64,000 nt of DNA from NCBI GenBank assembly GCA_048265185.1, contig JBLXBZ010000003.1:310001-374000 (forward strand), in the 5' to 3' direction. This stretch comes from JBLXBZ01 sp048265185. GTDB lineage: Bacteria > Pseudomonadota > Alphaproteobacteria > Rhizobiales > Stappiaceae. The translations under genes were made by a program, and so were the position numbers. This document shows, piece after piece, positions 62,478 through 64,000 of the stretch; position 1 is the first letter of the stretch, and every line of letters begins with the position of its first letter. The notes beneath the pieces are model-generated. The model saw only the letters and a list, made by a program, of their open reading frames with translations. It made no database searches and was not told where the DNA came from.

Positions 62478-62812
62478 GAGCGTTCCTGTGCAGTTTTCCG
62501 TCGCTGGCGCGGCCAGCCGCTTTGCGGGAAGTTTGATCGTGATGAGGCGGCTTTTCTCAAGCGTTCGTTCGAGGCAGTGTAATTTGGTTCGTAATTTTAG
62601 GCGTGAAAATAGCTGTTCCGCTTATTTATTTGTTTTCTAATGGTTAATTTGCGTGCGTTTCATTTTTGAATCGAAATAATCCACAAGGGAGAGGCTGCTT
62701 GGGGATGAAATGTCGTTTCCGTTAAAATCCTTGTTGCAATCGACGTCGTCTTCGTTCATATACAGCTCACACAGCGCGGGGGGCGACACGGTCTTCCAGA
62801 GGCGCTGAGGAT
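62478..62812. other. Non-coding gap before tRNA-Gly
   Basis: About 335 bases between the deacylase start and tRNA-Gly. I see nothing beyond a weak promoter-like pair before the tRNA (TTGCAA 62734-62739, TATACA 62759-62764, 19 bases apart). Confidence 0.4.
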
Positions 62813-62887
62813 GCGGGTGTAGCTCAGGGGTAGAGCACAACCTTGCCAAGGTTGGGGTCGAGGGTTCGAATCCCTTCGCCCGCTCCA
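62813..62887 (+). tRNA. tRNA-Gly (GCC)
   Basis: A 75-base cloverleaf with acceptor stem GCGGGTG/CGCCCGC and CCA encoded. The anticodon stem CAACC/GGTTG encloses TTGCCAA (anticodon GCC), and the T arm has GGTTCGAATCC. Confidence 0.96.
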
Positions 62888-62927
62888 ATATATAGATCAG
62901 TTTTTTATTGATCAACGCAATGTACAG

Positions 62928-62949
62928 ACCTGAGCCTTAGAGCTCAGGT
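62928..62949 (+). terminator. Terminator after tRNA-Gly
   Basis: ACCTGAGC-CTTAGA-GCTCAGGT, perfect 8-base arms followed by TTCTGCGTTTT. Confidence 0.65.
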
Positions 62950-63139
62950 TTCTGCGTTTTAAGGTTTTTTCCTAAAATATCGCGATAAAAAACCTTGGCC
63001 GCGTGGCCTTGGCGATCATGACCAATGCGTTTGCGTCAATATTTCCTGAAAAGACGGTTCGTAACGGAAGTGAATAGTCTGACTGACGCGCGCCAAAACC
63101 ATAACGGGCTGGGGCATGCAAGACGGTATAGAAAGAGCG

Positions 63140-63162
63140 GCCCGGCCATGAGCCGGGCTTTT
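63140..63162 (+). terminator. Rho-independent terminator without an assigned gene
   Basis: GCCCGGC-CATGA-GCCGGGC followed by TTTTC. The nearest + strand gene is tRNA-Gly, 250 bases upstream and already followed by its own terminator. Confidence 0.6.
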
Positions 63163-63517
63163 CAATAGGAAAGGGCGATAAGCCTCTTTTTAACGTGAGC
63201 GGAGCCGCATTCTAGGCGAGTTGTAATTTTCAGTAACGATTTGAGCGCCGCGCATCTTATGAGGCGTTTTGTGCAATTAAATTCAAATTAAGATACTACT
63301 GTGGGATATATGATCTTTGTAAATGTTCTTCTTCCTTCCTCGCTTGTATTTTTCTGTCTTGAGCGAGTGAATCCATCCGCTCCCTGTCACGGGCGAGCTC
63401 ATCTTCTAAAATTTGCTCTTCGCTTTTGACTTGAGGTCTTTCGTGAAGCGCGGAGTGAGATGACGATCTTTGTAAGAGATCGGATTTGTTAGGCATATAG
63501 GGCAGGCCGTTAGAGTT

Positions 63518-63640
63518 GAGAAACTTAGGTGGGGTCGCGGTTGGGTGAGTCTGGTCAGTAAAGATGGATGAACTTGAGGCGCTGATGTGATGGGAGGCGG
63601 GTTTAATTTCTGGTTTGTATGAACCAGAAAAGGAAGGTCT
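63518..63640 (-). repeat. 123-bp direct repeat, copy A
   Basis: Imperfect copy of 63860-63982, encoding RPSFSG...TATPPKFL. 26 of 41 residues match the other copy and the two lie 342 bases (114 codons) apart in one frame. Confidence 0.85.
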
Positions 63641-63847
63641 CAGAGAAGAGGAAAGTCTAACTATGTTGCTATCACGAGAGGTTGATGGCGTTGCATATTG
63701 TTCGCTGTTCAGCTGCGAGGTCGGCTGATCATCGTATGCAGGGAAGGAAGGGCTGACCTTGTCGCCCTTGGGGCTGGGAGCCTTCCATTTCTTAGAGATT
63801 TCGGCGTTGGTAGGCTGGTTCTCCTGCGAAAATATTTCTGCTGGTTT

Positions 63848-63858
63848 GGGGGGGGGGG
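63848..63858. repeat. Eleven-base G homopolymer
   Basis: A run of eleven G on the + strand (C on the coding strand) inside the repeat protein frame, encoding consecutive prolines. Gain or loss of one base would shift the frame. Confidence 0.85.
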
Positions 63859-63859
63859 T

Positions 63860-63982
63860 GAGAAAGTTAGGTGGGGTCGCGGTTGAGCGGGGCTGATCAG
63901 CGACGATGGAGGAAGTTGAGGCGCAGATGAGATCTGAGGCGGGTTCAATTTCTGGTCTGGCTAAACCAGAAAAGGTAGGTCG
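63860..63982 (-). repeat. 123-bp direct repeat, copy B
   Basis: Encodes RPTFSG...TATPPNFL, in frame with copy A. It lies directly next to the in-frame TAG on its upstream side. Confidence 0.85.
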
Positions 63983-64000
63983 CTAGGGACAGGAAAGTTC

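Larger units (their letters stand above)
62888..63295. other. Non-coding gap with several hairpins
   Basis: About 400 bases without a gene. It holds a tRNA-proximal terminator (62928-62949), an A/T-rich 10-base stem (62961-62970 with 62987-62996) and a GC terminator followed by TTTT (63140-63162). A small RNA between 62997 and 63162 is possible but no promoter was identified. Confidence 0.45.
63296..64000 (-). pseudogene. C-terminal part of a repeat-containing Pro/Ser-rich protein, with in-frame stop
   Basis: On the minus strand one frame is open from 63982 to the stop at 63296 (228 residues) with no ATG, GTG or TTG until ATG 63496. Upstream it meets TAG at 63983-63985 and then stays open to the window edge. 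Two 41-residue copies of a Pro/Ser-rich unit (RP-FSG--PEI-PAS--I-AS-SSI--DQ---TATPP-FL) show that this frame was translated. The TAG sits where the second copy has a leucine before RPSFSG, so it looks like a nonsense change. The C-terminus is charged and helical (EEQILEDELARDRERMDSLA). It may be a pseudogene, or a 66-residue remnant from ATG 63496. I recognise no family; an effector or surface protein is conceivable. Confidence 0.5.

Noticed and set aside
62637..62915. A 92-codon minus-strand frame across tRNA-Gly
   Set aside because: It is the antisense of the tRNA; the AKGFEPSTPTLARLCSTPE peptide is a well-known false gene product of tRNA-Gly regions.
63709..63948. 79-codon minus-strand frame
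   Set aside because: It is in a different phase from the frame supported by the two in-frame 41-residue repeats.

Overview
The window looks like a chromosomal segment of an alphaproteobacterium of the order Hyphomicrobiales (Rhizobiales). The evidence is GapR (DUF2312), CpdR, the N-formylglutamate amidohydrolase/CpdR/HisN neighbourhood, DUF1036 next to pyruvate kinase, a DUF1244 protein, the rplS-trmD-rimM-rpsP-chorismate mutase-ffh run, a ROSE-like RNA thermometer in front of an Hsp20 gene, and a type III secretion secretin split in the rhizobial way. Crotonyl-CoA carboxylase/reductase, ethylmalonyl-CoA mutase and a malyl-CoA lyase/thioesterase homologue point to the ethylmalonyl-CoA pathway. 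A glycerate kinase next to pyruvate kinase is compatible with methylotrophy or growth on C2 compounds. I cannot name a genus from the sequence.

Layout. 1-4614: the 3' end of a non-flagellar type III secretion locus (truncated sctV, a TPR lipoprotein, a Tad/CpaC-like secretin and a separate secretin N-domain protein). 4720-8922: an outer-membrane beta-barrel, a lytic transglycosylase and a DUF459 protein whose SGNH catalytic residues appear lost. 9053-15226: gltD/gltB. 15227-16085: a large non-coding gap with two perfect palindromes. 16086-18949: a compact bufferin-type copper RiPP cluster (precursor, MNIO/DUF692 enzyme, DUF2063 partner, DoxX membrane protein). 19004-25092: threonine aldolase, Hsp20 with RNA thermometer, a small secreted basic protein, a lysophospholipase-like hydrolase, hisN, a probable suhB/mmgR-type small RNA, N-formylglutamate amidohydrolase and cpdR. 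25260-33432: tRNA-Val, a zinc-free L36 gene, a TPR protein, pyk, DUF1036, glycerate kinase, a DMT transporter, DUF1244, gapR and leuC.

33942-38393 is the leftward ribosome/SRP run (rplS, trmD, rimM, rpsP, chorismate mutase, ffh). 38830-46733 holds yggS, leuS-lptE-holA, a ChaC homologue, a DUF2125 protein and a GNAT enzyme. 47011-59718 carries the malyl-CoA lyase homologue, a lipid-linked sugar flippase with a FemAB/CelD-like acyltransferase, an acyl-CoA synthetase, a CAP lipoprotein, a large MscS-type channel and divergent ccr/ecm. 59715-62477 is a leftward housekeeping set (Trm112-like, LON-domain, CnoX-like thioredoxin, ProX-type deacylase).

62813-64000 has tRNA-Gly, a non-coding gap with several hairpins, and the C-terminal part of a repeat-containing Pro/Ser-rich protein. 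That frame carries an in-frame TAG at 63983-63985 and an 11-base G/C tract, so it looks like a decaying or phase-variable gene. The observations I rate highest are the bufferin cluster, the split Tad-like secretin, the small RNA with a palindromic promoter, the Hsp20 thermometer and the degenerate repeat protein. All calls come from reading the sequence; no database search was run.
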